Assembly: GCF_025403375.1 (NCBI RefSeq)
Contig: NZ_JAMPTM010000015.1
Span: 1 to 51,145, forward strand
Direction: 5' to 3'
Source of the DNA: Frankia gtarii
GTDB taxonomy: Bacteria > Actinomycetota > Actinomycetes > Frankiales > Frankiaceae
Length of the DNA: 51,145 nucleotides
Positions within the stretch are counted from its first letter, which is position 1; each line of letters begins with the position of its first letter. Of this stretch, positions 1 through 7,678 are shown one piece after another. A program made the position numbers and the translations under genes. Below the pieces are notes generated by a model, which was given only the letters and a program-made list of their open reading frames with translations, had not been told where the DNA came from and searched no databases.

Positions 1-66
1 GGCGGGGCGTGGCCGGCGTCGCAATCCGCCGCCCGGTGGGGGGATGCGGGCGGACTGCCCAGGCGA

Positions 67-747
67 TTGTGGCGCATCATGTCCTACTGTCGGAGCATGG
101 CCCGCCCCGGTACCGGTCCCCGTCGGACGCCGCCTTCGTCGCGCTCGTCCGAGTCATCCCGGCCGTCCGGGCAACCGGGGGCGGGCCCGGCCCAGGGCGC
201 CAGGTCCGCGAGCGGTGCCAGGTCCGCGAGCGGTGCCAAGTCCGGGGGTGGTGCCAAGTCCGGGGGTGGTGCCAAGTCCGCGAGCGGTGCCAAGTCCCCA
301 GGGGGAGCCAAGTCCGGGGGTGGCGCTGGTATCGCGGCGCCGCCGGCCGAACCGGAGCCGGGCCGGGTCTTCCTCGGATTCTCCTACGCGCTGGGGGTCG
401 TCCTCGGTGTCGGGCTGGGCCTCTACGGCGTCTTTCTCGTCCCCGACGGCCCTCGCCCGGGCGGCACGCTGCTGTCCGTCGGACTGCTGCTGGCGTTGGT
501 GGGCAACGGGGCGGCGGCGCTGCTGGTGCGCTGGCTGACCGGTACCCGGCTGGGGCCGGCGACGGTGCTGATCGGCTGGATGCCGGTGGTGCTGCTGCTC
601 GCCGCCTCCCGCCCCGAGGGTGACCTGCTGCTGCAATCCAGCGCCACCGCGTATGCGTTTCTGCTGCTCGGCGGCCTGAGCCCGATCGTCGTGGCGGTCC
701 TCGGCGGGGCGCGCCGCGGGTTCACCGTGCTCCCGCCCCCGCGCTGA
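67..747 (+). CDS. small integral membrane protein with hexapeptide-repeat N-terminus
   Basis: Function not recognised. The first ~90 residues are hydrophilic and contain about seven tandem hexapeptides of the GAKSGG/GARSAS type. The remaining ~130 residues form about four hydrophobic segments (one begins FLGFSYALGVVLGVGLGLYG), so this looks like an inner-membrane protein with a flexible basic tail. The frame opens at TTG 67; ATG codons at 79 and 97 are equally possible starts, and the ATG at 97 (MARPGTG) is perhaps more natural. It resembles small conserved actinobacterial four-helix membrane proteins of unknown role. The repeat is basic and low in complexity, so its length may vary between strains. 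Confidence 0.6.
   Translation: MWRIMSYCRSMARPGTGPRRTPPSSRSSESSRPSGQPGAGPAQGARSASGARSASGAKSGGGAKSGGGAKSASGAKSPGGAKSGGGAGIAAPPAEPEPGRVFLGFSYALGVVLGVGLGLYGVFLVPDGPRPGGTLLSVGLLLALVGNGAAALLVRWLTGTRLGPATVLIGWMPVVLLLAASRPEGDLLLQSSATAYAFLLLGGLSPIVVAVLGGARRGFTVLPPPR
196..321 (+). repeat. 18-bp in-frame tandem repeat, about seven units
   Basis: Units of 18 bp encode GARSAS (x2), GAKSGG (x2), GAKSAS, GAKSPG and GAKSGG. Because the unit is a multiple of three, copy-number change would lengthen or shorten the basic linker without breaking the frame. Confidence 0.75.
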
Positions 748-822
748 CCGGGCGCCGGGACGTTCCCTGCCGGCCGTACCGGTGCACGCCCGCAACAGCG
801 GAACGTCAGAACTCTGTGCGAG

Positions 823-1479
823 ATGTCACCGGCTCCTGCTTCCGGGGGTACAGCCGGGGATCGCGGCGGTAGCGTGAGCCGGGTGGGCAGCCCGCCGCAG
901 GAGATCCGCAGTGGTTCGCCCGCCGTTCGGCTCCCCCTGGACGCGGGTGACTTCCGCCGGGCGATCGGCCGGTTCGCCACTGGTGTGACGGTTCTCACCA
1001 CCCCTGCCGCCCCCGAGGGGCGCCACCTCGGGATGACGGCGAACTCGTTCGTCTCGGTCTCCCTCGACCCGCTGCTGGTGCTGGTGAGCATCCGCCGCGA
1101 CGCCCGGTTCCACGCCCCGCTGCTGGCGGCCGGGGTCTGGGGTGTCTCGGTGCTGGCCGCCGACATGGCCGAGGCCGCAGGGTTCTTCGCCCGGCATGCC
1201 TACGAACAGTCCGGCGACATGTTCGCCCAGTGGCCGCACACGCTCGGGGAGCAGACCGGGGTCGTCCTGCTCGACGGCGCCCTGTCGGTCTTCGAGTGCC
1301 GGACGGTGTCGACCCACCTCGGCGGGGATCACACCCTGGTCATCGGCGAGGTGGTGTCGCTCGCGCAGTCTCGTGACGACGCCGCCCCGCTCGTCTTCTT
1401 CGAGGGGAAATACCTCGACACCGCGCCGTCCCGCGAGCCGGTCCCCGCCCAGGACGGTGGCACCGAGCGGGCCGGCTGA
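823..1479 (+). CDS. flavin reductase-like (FMN-binding) domain protein
   Basis: Belongs to the flavin-reductase-like split-barrel family (HpaC/ActVB type), which binds FMN or FAD and uses NAD(P)H to supply reduced flavin to partner monooxygenases. Typical segments are visible: FRRAIGRFATGVTVLTT near the N-terminus, MTANSFVSVSLDPLLVLVSI (flavin-binding loop), a central FARHAYEQSGDMF helix, and a C-terminal VIGEVVSL strand. The family core starts near residue 45; the preceding residues are probably a disordered extension, and GTG 874 is an alternative start. No partner oxygenase is adjacent, so the electron acceptor cannot be named. It is followed by a short repeat and a convergent gene. Confidence 0.8.
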   Translation: MSPAPASGGTAGDRGGSVSRVGSPPQEIRSGSPAVRLPLDAGDFRRAIGRFATGVTVLTTPAAPEGRHLGMTANSFVSVSLDPLLVLVSIRRDARFHAPLLAAGVWGVSVLAADMAEAAGFFARHAYEQSGDMFAQWPHTLGEQTGVVLLDGALSVFECRTVSTHLGGDHTLVIGEVVSLAQSRDDAAPLVFFEGKYLDTAPSREPVPAQDGGTERAG

Positions 1480-1527
1480 AACCGGGCCGAGCTGCAACCG
1501 GGCCGAGCTGCAACCGGGCCGGGTTGA
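1480..1527 (+). repeat. 16-bp tandem repeat at a convergent gene junction
   Basis: Two exact copies of AACCGGGCCGAGCTGC (1480-1495 and 1496-1511) are followed by a diverged third copy to about 1527. The array starts right after the stop codon of the flavin reductase gene and stops just before the end of the convergent SirB1-type gene. Confidence 0.7.
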
Positions 1528-1534
1528 TACCGCC

Positions 1535-2497
1535 TCAGTTGAGGCGGGCGCGGGCCGCCGCGGCAGCCTGGCGGGCGGCGGCGGCCGCGGCCGGCTCCAC
1601 CTCGGCCACCGTGTCGGCGAAGGCCGTCAGGTCGATCGCGCCGCCGAGGAAATCGCCGAGCCGCACGCGCAGCTCGCCGCGCTCGCGGCGCAGGCTCGCC
1701 GGGTGGTGCGGGAGCAGTAGCGAGAGCTCGACGGCCCACAGCCGGGTCCGCGGCGTGTCCGAACGGGCGGCGAGGATGCGGACGTTGCCGAGGATGCGGG
1801 TCAGCACGTCCTGGGGATCCATCGGGGCCAGGTGCGCCCGGTTGAACGCGACCCCGGCCGCGCGGACCTTCGCCGCGGCATCGTGGATGGTCAGCAGCCG
1901 GCCGGCCGCGAACGGGTCGACGAGCACGAAGTCCTCGGGCGAGCCGACGGCGACGACCACATGGCCCGGCAGCCCGACCAGGTAGGAGGCGACCCCGAGC
2001 CGGTGGGCCACCTCCAGCCAGACGACGGAGAGCAGGATCGGCAGGCCCCGGCGGCGGCGCAGCACGTCGGGCAGCAACGAGGAACGCAGATCGTCGTAGT
2101 CGCCCTCGGAACCGGCGAAGCCGGCATCGAGCCCGAGTGCCTCGTGTAGGGCCTCCGCCGCGGTTCGTGGATCAAGGGCGCCGAAGCGGCGCGGCTCGCC
2201 GACCCGGCCGGCCGGGTCGGCGCCGGCCCCCGGCTGCCCCTGCCCCCCCTCGACGCCACCGGCCGGCGGGGGGGTGCCTCGCTCCACCCTCGGGAAACCC
2301 CGGCTGGCGGTGGCCCGGGCGGCGAGCAGCGGGCGGGCGCGGGCGGCGAGGGCGTTGAGGGCCTCGAGGGTGGCCGCGGCGTCGGTGTCGTCGGCGGTCG
2401 CGTCCGCCTCGGCGGCGAGCAGGTGGCAGGCGACGGCCAGGTCGACGGGCTCGCGCCGGATGACCTCGGCGAATCGGCTGCGGCCGCGGGCGCTCAT
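1535..2497 (-). CDS. SirB1-family transglutaminase-like protein
   Basis: Matches the SirB1/Transglut_core2 family: an N-terminal helical region (FAEVIRREPVDLAVACHLLA), then the core SLLPDVLRRRRGLPILLSVV, VAHRLGVASYLVGLPGHVVV and LVDPFAAGRLLT, and a C-terminal tetratricopeptide-like helical tail. Family members resemble transglutaminases, but many lack catalytic activity; here the Cys expected before ILLSVVW is replaced (LPILLSVV) while the His of GLPGHVVV remains, so catalysis is doubtful. A Pro/Gly-rich linker of about 50 residues separates the N-terminal part from the core. The start codon overlaps the stop of the upstream SH3-like gene in an ATGA tetranucleotide (2494-2497), which suggests translational coupling. 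Cellular role unknown. Confidence 0.8.
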   Translation of the reverse strand: MSARGRSRFAEVIRREPVDLAVACHLLAAEADATADDTDAAATLEALNALAARARPLLAARATASRGFPRVERGTPPPAGGVEGGQGQPGAGADPAGRVGEPRRFGALDPRTAAEALHEALGLDAGFAGSEGDYDDLRSSLLPDVLRRRRGLPILLSVVWLEVAHRLGVASYLVGLPGHVVVAVGSPEDFVLVDPFAAGRLLTIHDAAAKVRAAGVAFNRAHLAPMDPQDVLTRILGNVRILAARSDTPRTRLWAVELSLLLPHHPASLRRERGELRVRLGDFLGGAIDLTAFADTVAEVEPAAAAAARQAAAAARARLN

Positions 2498-2970
2498 CCG
2501 CGCGCCGCCTCGCCGGCGTCGCTGCCGGCGTCGCTGCCGGCGTCGCTCGGGGACGCCGCCTGCCCGCCGGTAGTCTCGGTCGCCGTCCCCGGGGCCGGGT
2601 TCGGCGCAGTGCCCTGTTCCGTCATGTCTGGGATTGTCGCGCGTCGGACCGGCCGGGTTCGGACGATGGTGCCCGGAGCCGGTATGTCCGATGCGGCCTC
2701 CAGGCGACCTGGCGCGGTCGGGACCTGGGCATCCGCGCCGGCGCGTGGTCGCCGCGCGGGGGGGCGAGGGGGTATGACGCGTGCCGCGACCACGTCATCC
2801 TCGGTAATCTGGACGCGTGTGCCCTCCGCCGTTTCGACCGTCAGTACGTGCGCTGACCATGACCGCAATGTCCCGAGAACGTCACTGAGAGGTATCGGAC
2901 CCGGGATGCGCCTGCGGATCATGACTCGCGCGCCGATGTCGGCCTGAGTGATGCGGACGACATACACCAC
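2494..2970 (-). CDS. SH3-like (Rv0428c N-terminal type) domain protein
   Basis: The first ~75 residues (MIRRRIPGPIPLSDVLGTL, VLTVETAEGTRVQITEDDVVAARV, then a Pro/Arg run) look like the small SH3-like barrel that precedes a GNAT acetyltransferase domain in actinobacterial proteins such as Rv0428c. Here no acetyltransferase follows; the rest is a low-complexity Pro/Thr/Ala/Gly tail ending in three DAGS repeats. It could be a truncated acetyltransferase or a stand-alone domain. It diverges from fdxA, and the two genes share the short region around 2971-3055. It overlaps the downstream SirB1-type gene by 4 nt. Confidence 0.6.
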   Translation of the reverse strand: MVYVVRITQADIGARVMIRRRIPGPIPLSDVLGTLRSWSAHVLTVETAEGTRVQITEDDVVAARVIPPRPPARRPRAGADAQVPTAPGRLEAASDIPAPGTIVRTRPVRRATIPDMTEQGTAPNPAPGTATETTGGQAASPSDAGSDAGSDAGEAARG

Positions 2971-2985
2971 CAGTGCACGCCCTTG

Positions 2986-3016
2986 TTGTCGACACGGAAC
3001 TGTCCATGTCGATACT
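2986..3016 (+). promoter_or_regulatory. possible fdxA promoter
   Basis: A TTGTCG hexamer at 2986-2991 and GATACT at 3011-3016 are separated by 19 nt, about 40 nt upstream of the fdxA GTG start. Spacing is slightly long for a housekeeping promoter, so this is a tentative call based on position and motif only. Confidence 0.3.
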
Positions 3017-3055
3017 AAGGACTCAGTCGCCCGCGAGCCCGAGGAGGAACAACCG

Positions 3056-3379
3056 GTGACCTACGTCATCGCGGAGCCCTGCGTCGATGTCAAGGACAGG
3101 GCCTGTATCGAAGAGTGCCCGGTCGACTGCATCTACGAGGGCGGACGGATGCTCTACATCCAGCCCGACGAGTGCGTCGACTGCGGAGCATGTGAACCCG
3201 TCTGCCCGGTGGAGGCCATCTACTACGAGGACGATGTCCCCGATCAGTGGAAGGGGTACACCGACACCAACGCGAACTTCTTCGAGGAGCTCGGTTCGCC
3301 GGGCGGTGCCTCGAAGGTCGGCGCACTGGACTTCGACCCGCCGACGGTCGCCGCGCTGGCCCCCCAGGGCGAGTCCTGA
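3056..3379 (+). CDS. fdxA: ferredoxin FdxA (7Fe-8S type)
   Basis: Encodes a 107-residue ferredoxin with two cysteine clusters. Cys9, Cys17, Cys21 and Cys25 and then Cys40, Cys43, Cys46 and Cys50 are arranged as in actinobacterial 3Fe-4S/4Fe-4S ferredoxins (FdxA/FdxC), which carry electrons in the cytoplasm. The characteristic C-terminal segment GYTDTNANFFEELGSPGGA is also present. The start is GTG 3056, giving MTYVIAEPC, the standard N-terminus of the family; a GAGGAGG Shine-Dalgarno sequence lies at 3041-3047. The open frame extends upstream to 2948, but that part is not expected to be translated. The aminotransferase gene follows after about 60 nt; fdxA next to a DapC-type gene is a common actinobacterial arrangement. 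Confidence 0.95.
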   Translation: MTYVIAEPCVDVKDRACIEECPVDCIYEGGRMLYIQPDECVDCGACEPVCPVEAIYYEDDVPDQWKGYTDTNANFFEELGSPGGASKVGALDFDPPTVAALAPQGES

Positions 3380-3438
3380 GCGGCGCTGGGCGGTCGGGCA
3401 ACACCTCCGGAGTCCTGCGGTCACCTGCCCGTTCCCGG

Positions 3439-5232
3439 GTGCGGCTGCCCGACTTCCCCTGGGACCAGCTCGTCTCGTTCAAGGAGAAGGCCCGCACGCA
3501 CCCCTACGGGCTCGTCGACCTCTCGGTCGGGACTCCGGTCGACTCCACACCGGTCGTCGTCCAGCAGGCGCTGGCCGGTGCCGCGGATGCTCCGGGCTAT
3601 CCGTTGACAAGCGGCACCCCGGATCTTCGAGAGTCGGCGGCGGGCTGGTTGGCCCGCCGGCTCGGCGTCCTCGTCGATCCGGGGGCCGTCCTGCCGGTGC
3701 TCGGTACCAAGGAGCTGGTCGCCCAGCTCCCGGGGCAGCTCGGTCTCGAACCAGGGGACCGGGTCTGGGTACCGACGCCGGCCTACCCGACCTACGAGGT
3801 CGGGGCGTTGCTGGCTCGCTGCGAGCCGGTCATCGGCCCCGCGGACGGGGTGACGCTCGTCTGGCTGAACTCGCCCGGAAACCCGACGGGCCGGGTGCTG
3901 ACGATCGACGAGATGCGGGCCGTGGTCACCTGGGCCCGCGAGCGGGGTGTCATCGTCGCCAGCGACGAGTGCTACATCGAGCTGGGCTGGGAGAGCCGGC
4001 CCGTCTCGGTGCTGCATCCGGACGTCTGCGGCGGTTCGCACGAGGGCCTGCTCGCGGTGCACTCCCTGTCGAAACGATCGAACCTCGCGGGCTACCGGGC
4101 CGGCTTCGTCACCGGTGACCCGGCGCTCGTCGAGGGCCTGCTCGGGGTCCGCAAGCATGCCGGTTTCATGATGCCGACGCCGGTGGCGGCGGCGATGGCC
4201 GCCGCCTACGCCGACGACATGCACGTCGCCGACCAGCGGGCCCGCTACGCCAACCGGCGGGCGGTGCTCGCGGCCGCGCTGGCGGTCGCGGGCTTCACCA
4301 TCGATCACAGCGAGGCCGGCCTGTACCTGTGGGCCACCCGTGGCGAGGACGCGTGGGCCACGGTCGACGCCCTCGCCGGGGTCGGCGTGCTGGTCGCTCC
4401 GGGCACGTTCTACGGAGAGGCCGGGCGCCAGCACGTCCGGGTCGCCCTCACGGCGCCGGACTCCCAGGTGGCGACGGTCCCCGAGCGGATGACCATGCTG
4501 GCGCCGGCGGTCGTGGCGGGCCATCCCGGCACGGGGTCGCACCAGACCGGGCCGGTCGGTGGCCCGCCGGCCGGCGGTGGTTACCCGCAGTCCGGGCCCC
4601 CGGCCGGATACGGCGGCCAGCCGGGTGGATATCCCCCGGCCCCGGGTTACCCGGCCGGGCCGGGGCGGGCGCGTTACGAGTCCGCGGCGTCCTACGAGAC
4701 CCGGCCCGTGTACGAGCAGCGGCCGGCGGGCTACGAGGGGCAGCCCGGTTACGAGGGCACAGCCGGTTACGAGGGGCAGCCCAACTATCAGGGGCAGCCC
4801 GGCTACCAGGGCGAGCCTGGCTACGAGCGGCAGCCGGGTCACGCGCGGCAGCTGGGTCGCCAAGGCCAGCCGGGCCAACCAGGCTATGAGGGCCAGCCTG
4901 GTTACGAGGGCCAACCAGGCTATGAGGGGCAGCCTGGTTACGAGGGCCAGCCTGGTTACGAGGGCCAGCCTGGCTATGAGGGGCAGCCTGGCTACGAGCG
5001 CTCCCCGCGCTACGGACGGCATTCCGCCCACGGCGCCCGCCCGGGCGGCTACGAGGAGTCGACCCGCCGCGACAGCCAGGTCGGATATGACGACGCGGGT
5101 GGCTACGAGGACTCCGCGGGCTACGACCGGCCGGCTGACTACGACGACCCGCCGACCGGCCAGGGCCCGCCCTCCGGGGCCGGCCGCCACGCCGCCGGCG
5201 GTCCGTGGAACGGCGAGCCGGACATTCGCTGA
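3439..5232 (+). CDS. dapC: N-succinyldiaminopimelate aminotransferase DapC with repeat-rich C-terminal tail
   Basis: Residues 1 to ~355 form a class I/II PLP aminotransferase of the actinobacterial DapC type: substrate loop WVPTPAYPTYEVGA, NSPGNPTGRVL, ASDECYIELGW, and the PLP lysine at K212 in SLSKRSNLAGYRAGF. DapC converts N-succinyl-2-amino-6-ketopimelate to N-succinyl-LL-diaminopimelate, supplying lysine and peptidoglycan. Residues ~359-597 are an unusual low-complexity extension rich in Gly, Tyr, Gln, Glu and Pro, with about fifteen GYEGQP-like hexapeptides; normal DapC proteins end near residue 365. The start GTG 3439 (VRLPDFPWDQL) was chosen from family N-termini; the frame is open further upstream into fdxA. 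The following genes dapD and dapE belong to the same pathway. Confidence 0.88.
   Translation: MRLPDFPWDQLVSFKEKARTHPYGLVDLSVGTPVDSTPVVVQQALAGAADAPGYPLTSGTPDLRESAAGWLARRLGVLVDPGAVLPVLGTKELVAQLPGQLGLEPGDRVWVPTPAYPTYEVGALLARCEPVIGPADGVTLVWLNSPGNPTGRVLTIDEMRAVVTWARERGVIVASDECYIELGWESRPVSVLHPDVCGGSHEGLLAVHSLSKRSNLAGYRAGFVTGDPALVEGLLGVRKHAGFMMPTPVAAAMAAAYADDMHVADQRARYANRRAVLAAALAVAGFTIDHSEAGLYLWATRGEDAWATVDALAGVGVLVAPGTFYGEAGRQHVRVALTAPDSQVATVPERMTMLAPAVVAGHPGTGSHQTGPVGGPPAGGGYPQSGPPAGYGGQPGGYPPAPGYPAGPGRARYESAASYETRPVYEQRPAGYEGQPGYEGTAGYEGQPNYQGQPGYQGEPGYERQPGHARQLGRQGQPGQPGYEGQPGYEGQPGYEGQPGYEGQPGYEGQPGYEGQPGYERSPRYGRHSAHGARPGGYEESTRRDSQVGYDDAGGYEDSAGYDRPADYDDPPTGQGPPSGAGRHAAGGPWNGEPDIR
4726..5003 (+). 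repeat. 18-bp tandem repeats encoding GYEGQP
   Basis: In-frame 18-bp units encode GYEGQP and variants (NYQGQP, GYQGEP, GYERQP). The densest part, about 4879-5000, has six consecutive perfect GYEGQP hexapeptides. Synonymous differences between units (GGT/GGC, TAC/TAT, CCT/CCA) show the array is not completely recent. Confidence 0.85.
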
Positions 5233-5354
5233 CGCTGCGGCCGGCCGGTGGGCCGGCCGCAGCAGCCGCCGCTGCCGTCAGGATCGACCCCGCGAGCTTC
5301 GCATCGACGGGCTGGTGGGGGACGGACGCAGCCATAGCGTGGCCGCCATCGCGG

Positions 5355-5372
5355 CCGACCTCATAAGGTCGG
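5355..5372 (+). promoter_or_regulatory. perfect inverted repeat over the dapD ribosome-binding region
   Basis: CCGACCT-CATA-AGGTCGG is a perfect dyad with 7-bp arms and a 4-nt loop. It ends 4 nt before the dapD GTG start, and its right arm includes the AAGG that would serve as Shine-Dalgarno. It could be an operator or an RNA hairpin controlling translation. Confidence 0.4.
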
Positions 5373-5376
5373 GCCT

Positions 5377-6219
5377 GTGACCGCACCCAACACGACTTTC
5401 GACTCCCCGATCGATCCCATCGTCGACGAACTGTGGGATCGCCGGGCCGACCTGACCCCTGACGACGCCGACGCCCGTAAGACCGTCGTCGCGGCCGTCG
5501 ACGCCATCGACGCCGGGGTCGCCCGCGTCGCGACCGTCGCCGCGGACGGCTCGGTCGTCGTCGACGAGCGGGCAAAGCGGGCGATCCTGCTGTCCTTCAA
5601 GGTTCTACCGATGGCCGAGTCGGCCGCCGGGGACTTCCACTACCACGACCGGATGCCGCTGAAGACCCGCTTCGACGGCGTCCGGGTGGTGCCGGGGGCC
5701 ATCGTCCGCTGGGGTGCGCACGTCCAGCCCGGCGCGATCCTCATGCCCAGCTACACCAACATCGGCGGCTATGTCGGCGCGGGCACTCTGGTCGACACCT
5801 GGGCGACCGTCGGGTCCTGCGCCCAGGTCGGCCGCAACGTGCACCTCTCGGGCGGGGTCGGGCTCGGCGGCGTGCTCGAACCGCCGAACGCGGTCCCGGT
5901 CGTCGTCGAGGACGACGCCTTCGTCGGCAGTCGGTGCATGGTCGTCGACGGAGCCAGGGTGCGCCGCGGCGCCAAGCTCGGCGCCGGCGGGATCCTGACC
6001 GCGTCCACCCACGTCTTCGACGCGACCACCGGCGAGGAGTACCCGCGCGGCGAGATCCCCGAGCGGGCGGTCGCCGTCGGTTCCAGCCGGCTGAAGTCGT
6101 TTCCCGGCGGGGAGTTCGCCATGCCGTGCATCCTGGTGCTGCGCACCCTCGCCGAGGGCGAGATCCACGACAAGCTGGCGCTGAACGACGTCCTGCGCGA
6201 GCACGGCATCGCCGGCTGA
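5377..6219 (+). CDS. dapD: tetrahydrodipicolinate N-succinyltransferase DapD
   Basis: Catalyses succinyl-CoA-dependent succinylation of tetrahydrodipicolinate in the diaminopimelate pathway. The 280-residue protein has an N-terminal helical domain ([20 protein letters not shown]), then left-handed beta-helix hexapeptide repeats ([60 protein letters not shown]) and a C-terminal cap. These signatures match the Escherichia coli-type DapD (about 274 residues), not the ~317-residue actinobacterial type exemplified by Rv1201c, which is notable given the conserved actinobacterial position. Start GTG 5377 lies just after an 18-bp inverted repeat. It lies between dapC and dapE, all on the same strand. 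Confidence 0.93.
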   Translation: MTAPNTTFDSPIDPIVDELWDRRADLTPDDADARKTVVAAVDAIDAGVARVATVAADGSVVVDERAKRAILLSFKVLPMAESAAGDFHYHDRMPLKTRFDGVRVVPGAIVRWGAHVQPGAILMPSYTNIGGYVGAGTLVDTWATVGSCAQVGRNVHLSGGVGLGGVLEPPNAVPVVVEDDAFVGSRCMVVDGARVRRGAKLGAGGILTASTHVFDATTGEEYPRGEIPERAVAVGSSRLKSFPGGEFAMPCILVLRTLAEGEIHDKLALNDVLREHGIAG

Positions 6220-6272
6220 CCACCGCCTCGTCGGGCGCGGTGCGTCGGCGCGCGGGCCGTAGGGTCGTCGGT

Positions 6273-7352
6273 ATGGATCTGGATCTCACCGCCCCGGTCG
6301 GCGAGCTCACCCGGCAGCTCGTCGACGTGCCGTCCGTGAGCGGCGGGGAGGCTCCGCTGGCGGACGCGGTGGAGAGGGCTCTCGCGGCGGTCGACGGGCT
6401 GCGGGTCGAGCGGGACGGTGACGCCGTGGTGGCCCGGACCTTCCTGGGCCGGCCGTCCCGAATCCTGCTCGCCGGGCATCTGGACACGGTCCCGCTGGCG
6501 GACAATCTGCCGGCGCGGGTGGTGGACGGGCGTCTCTACGGCTGCGGCACGTCCGACATGAAGGCGGGCGTGGCGATCGCGCTTCGGCTGGCGGCCACCC
6601 TTGCGCTCACCGGCGCCGGTGCTGGCGCGCTCCGGCACGACGTCACCTGGATCTGCTACGACAACGAAGAGGTCACCGCCGACCGCAACGGGCTGCGCCG
6701 CCTCGCCGAGCGGCACCGGGACTGGCTGGACGCGGATCTCGCCATCCTCATGGAGCCGACCTCCGGCGAGGTGGAGGCCGGCTGCCAGGGCACGCTGCGC
6801 GCCGTCGTCACGCTGCCCGGCACCCGGGCGCACTCCGCCCGCTCCTGGCTTGGCGACAACGCCATCCACAAGGCGGGCGAGGTCCTGCGTCGCCTGGGCG
6901 AGTACCAGGCCCGGACGGTGACGCTGGACGGGTGCACCTACCGCGAGGGGCTGTCCGCGGTCCGCATCGACGGCGGCGTGGCCGGCAACGTGATCCCCGA
7001 CCTGTGCCGGGTCACGGTGAACTTCCGTTTCGCGCCGGATCGGACGCCGCACGCGGCCTTCGCCCATGTCCGGGAGGTCTTCGACGGCTTTGACCTGGAG
7101 CTGACCGACCGGGCGGGCGGCGCGCCGCCCGGGCTGGCCGCTCCGGCCGCGGCCGCCTTCGTCGCCGCCACCGGCCGGGTCCCGGTGGCGAAGTACGGCT
7201 GGACGGACGTTGCGCGCTTCGCCGAGCTCGGCATCCCGGCGCTGAACTACGGCCCGGGCGACCCGAACCTCGCCCATACCCGCGACGAGTACGTCGAGCT
7301 CGCCGCGATCGATGAGGGCGAACGGCTGCTACGCCGTTACCTGACCGCCTGA
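6273..7352 (+). CDS. dapE: succinyl-diaminopimelate desuccinylase DapE
   Basis: M20-family zinc amidohydrolase that releases succinate from N-succinyl-LL-diaminopimelate. Expected metal and catalytic residues are visible: H69 and D71 in AGHLDTVP, D95 in GTSDMKAG, E132/E133 in DNEEVTA, E161 in MEPTSG and H335 in NLAHTRDEY. The dimerisation domain is present between them ([20 protein letters not shown]). Length 359 residues fits the actinobacterial DapE family. The ATG at 6273 gives the usual N-terminus; the frame remains open upstream inside dapD, which is coincidental. With dapC and dapD it gives three consecutive steps of the succinylase branch. The stop codon lies inside an 8-bp tandem repeat. 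Confidence 0.93.
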   Translation: MDLDLTAPVGELTRQLVDVPSVSGGEAPLADAVERALAAVDGLRVERDGDAVVARTFLGRPSRILLAGHLDTVPLADNLPARVVDGRLYGCGTSDMKAGVAIALRLAATLALTGAGAGALRHDVTWICYDNEEVTADRNGLRRLAERHRDWLDADLAILMEPTSGEVEAGCQGTLRAVVTLPGTRAHSARSWLGDNAIHKAGEVLRRLGEYQARTVTLDGCTYREGLSAVRIDGGVAGNVIPDLCRVTVNFRFAPDRTPHAAFAHVREVFDGFDLELTDRAGGAPPGLAAPAAAAFVAATGRVPVAKYGWTDVARFAELGIPALNYGPGDPNLAHTRDEYVELAAIDEGERLLRRYLTA

Positions 7353-7389
7353 CCGCCTGACCGCCTGACCGCCTGACCGCCTGACCGCC
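7342..7389 (+). repeat. 8-bp tandem repeat TGACCGCC, six copies, at the dapE 3' end
   Basis: Six perfect copies of TGACCGCC run from 7342 to 7389. The dapE stop codon TGA is the start of the second unit, and because the unit is 8 bp the TGA recurs in all three frames. Confidence 0.9.
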
Positions 7390-7678
7390 GCGGGCCGCTG
7401 GGCGCTGGTTCGAGCGGGGTCGGCGGCGGGGGTGCGTGTAGCCCTCGCAACACCGACATTCGGGCGGTCACCGCTAGATCCGCAATCCCGACCACTGGCT
7501 GCCGGCGTCGATCTGGCTCACGGTAAAATGAGTGCTCTCGGCTAATCTCGGTGGGTCACGTCAGATTCCCAGACTGGCATTTTGTGACGGCGGGACATCA
7601 CCACGCGACGAGCGGCTGGTCGTCGCGGCATCGGCGGAAGCTGCGAGGCGCCGTGAAAGGTCCACAACGGGGGTTGTC
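7390..7678. other. intergenic region upstream of the GH16 gene, left edge of the polysaccharide island
   Basis: No convincing gene. A TAAAAT hexamer at 7524-7529 could be a -10 element, but no clear -35 partner is seen. A 6-bp dyad CGACGA...TCGTCG lies near 7607-7626. The stretch is less GC-rich than the flanking genes, as expected for a promoter/leader region of about 150 nt. Confidence 0.4.

Noticed and set aside
2948-3055. Upstream extension of the ferredoxin frame
   Set aside because: The family N-terminus MTYVIAEPC begins at GTG 3056 with a good ribosome-binding site; the extension overlaps the likely promoter.
4879-5000. GYEGQP-coding array considered as a CRISPR-like array
   Set aside because: Units are directly adjacent without spacers and stay in frame with dapC, so it is a coding tandem repeat.
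7395-7450. GGTTCGAG-like sequence that might suggest a tRNA T-loop
   Set aside because: No acceptor stem, anticodon arm or CCA-compatible end could be fitted around it.
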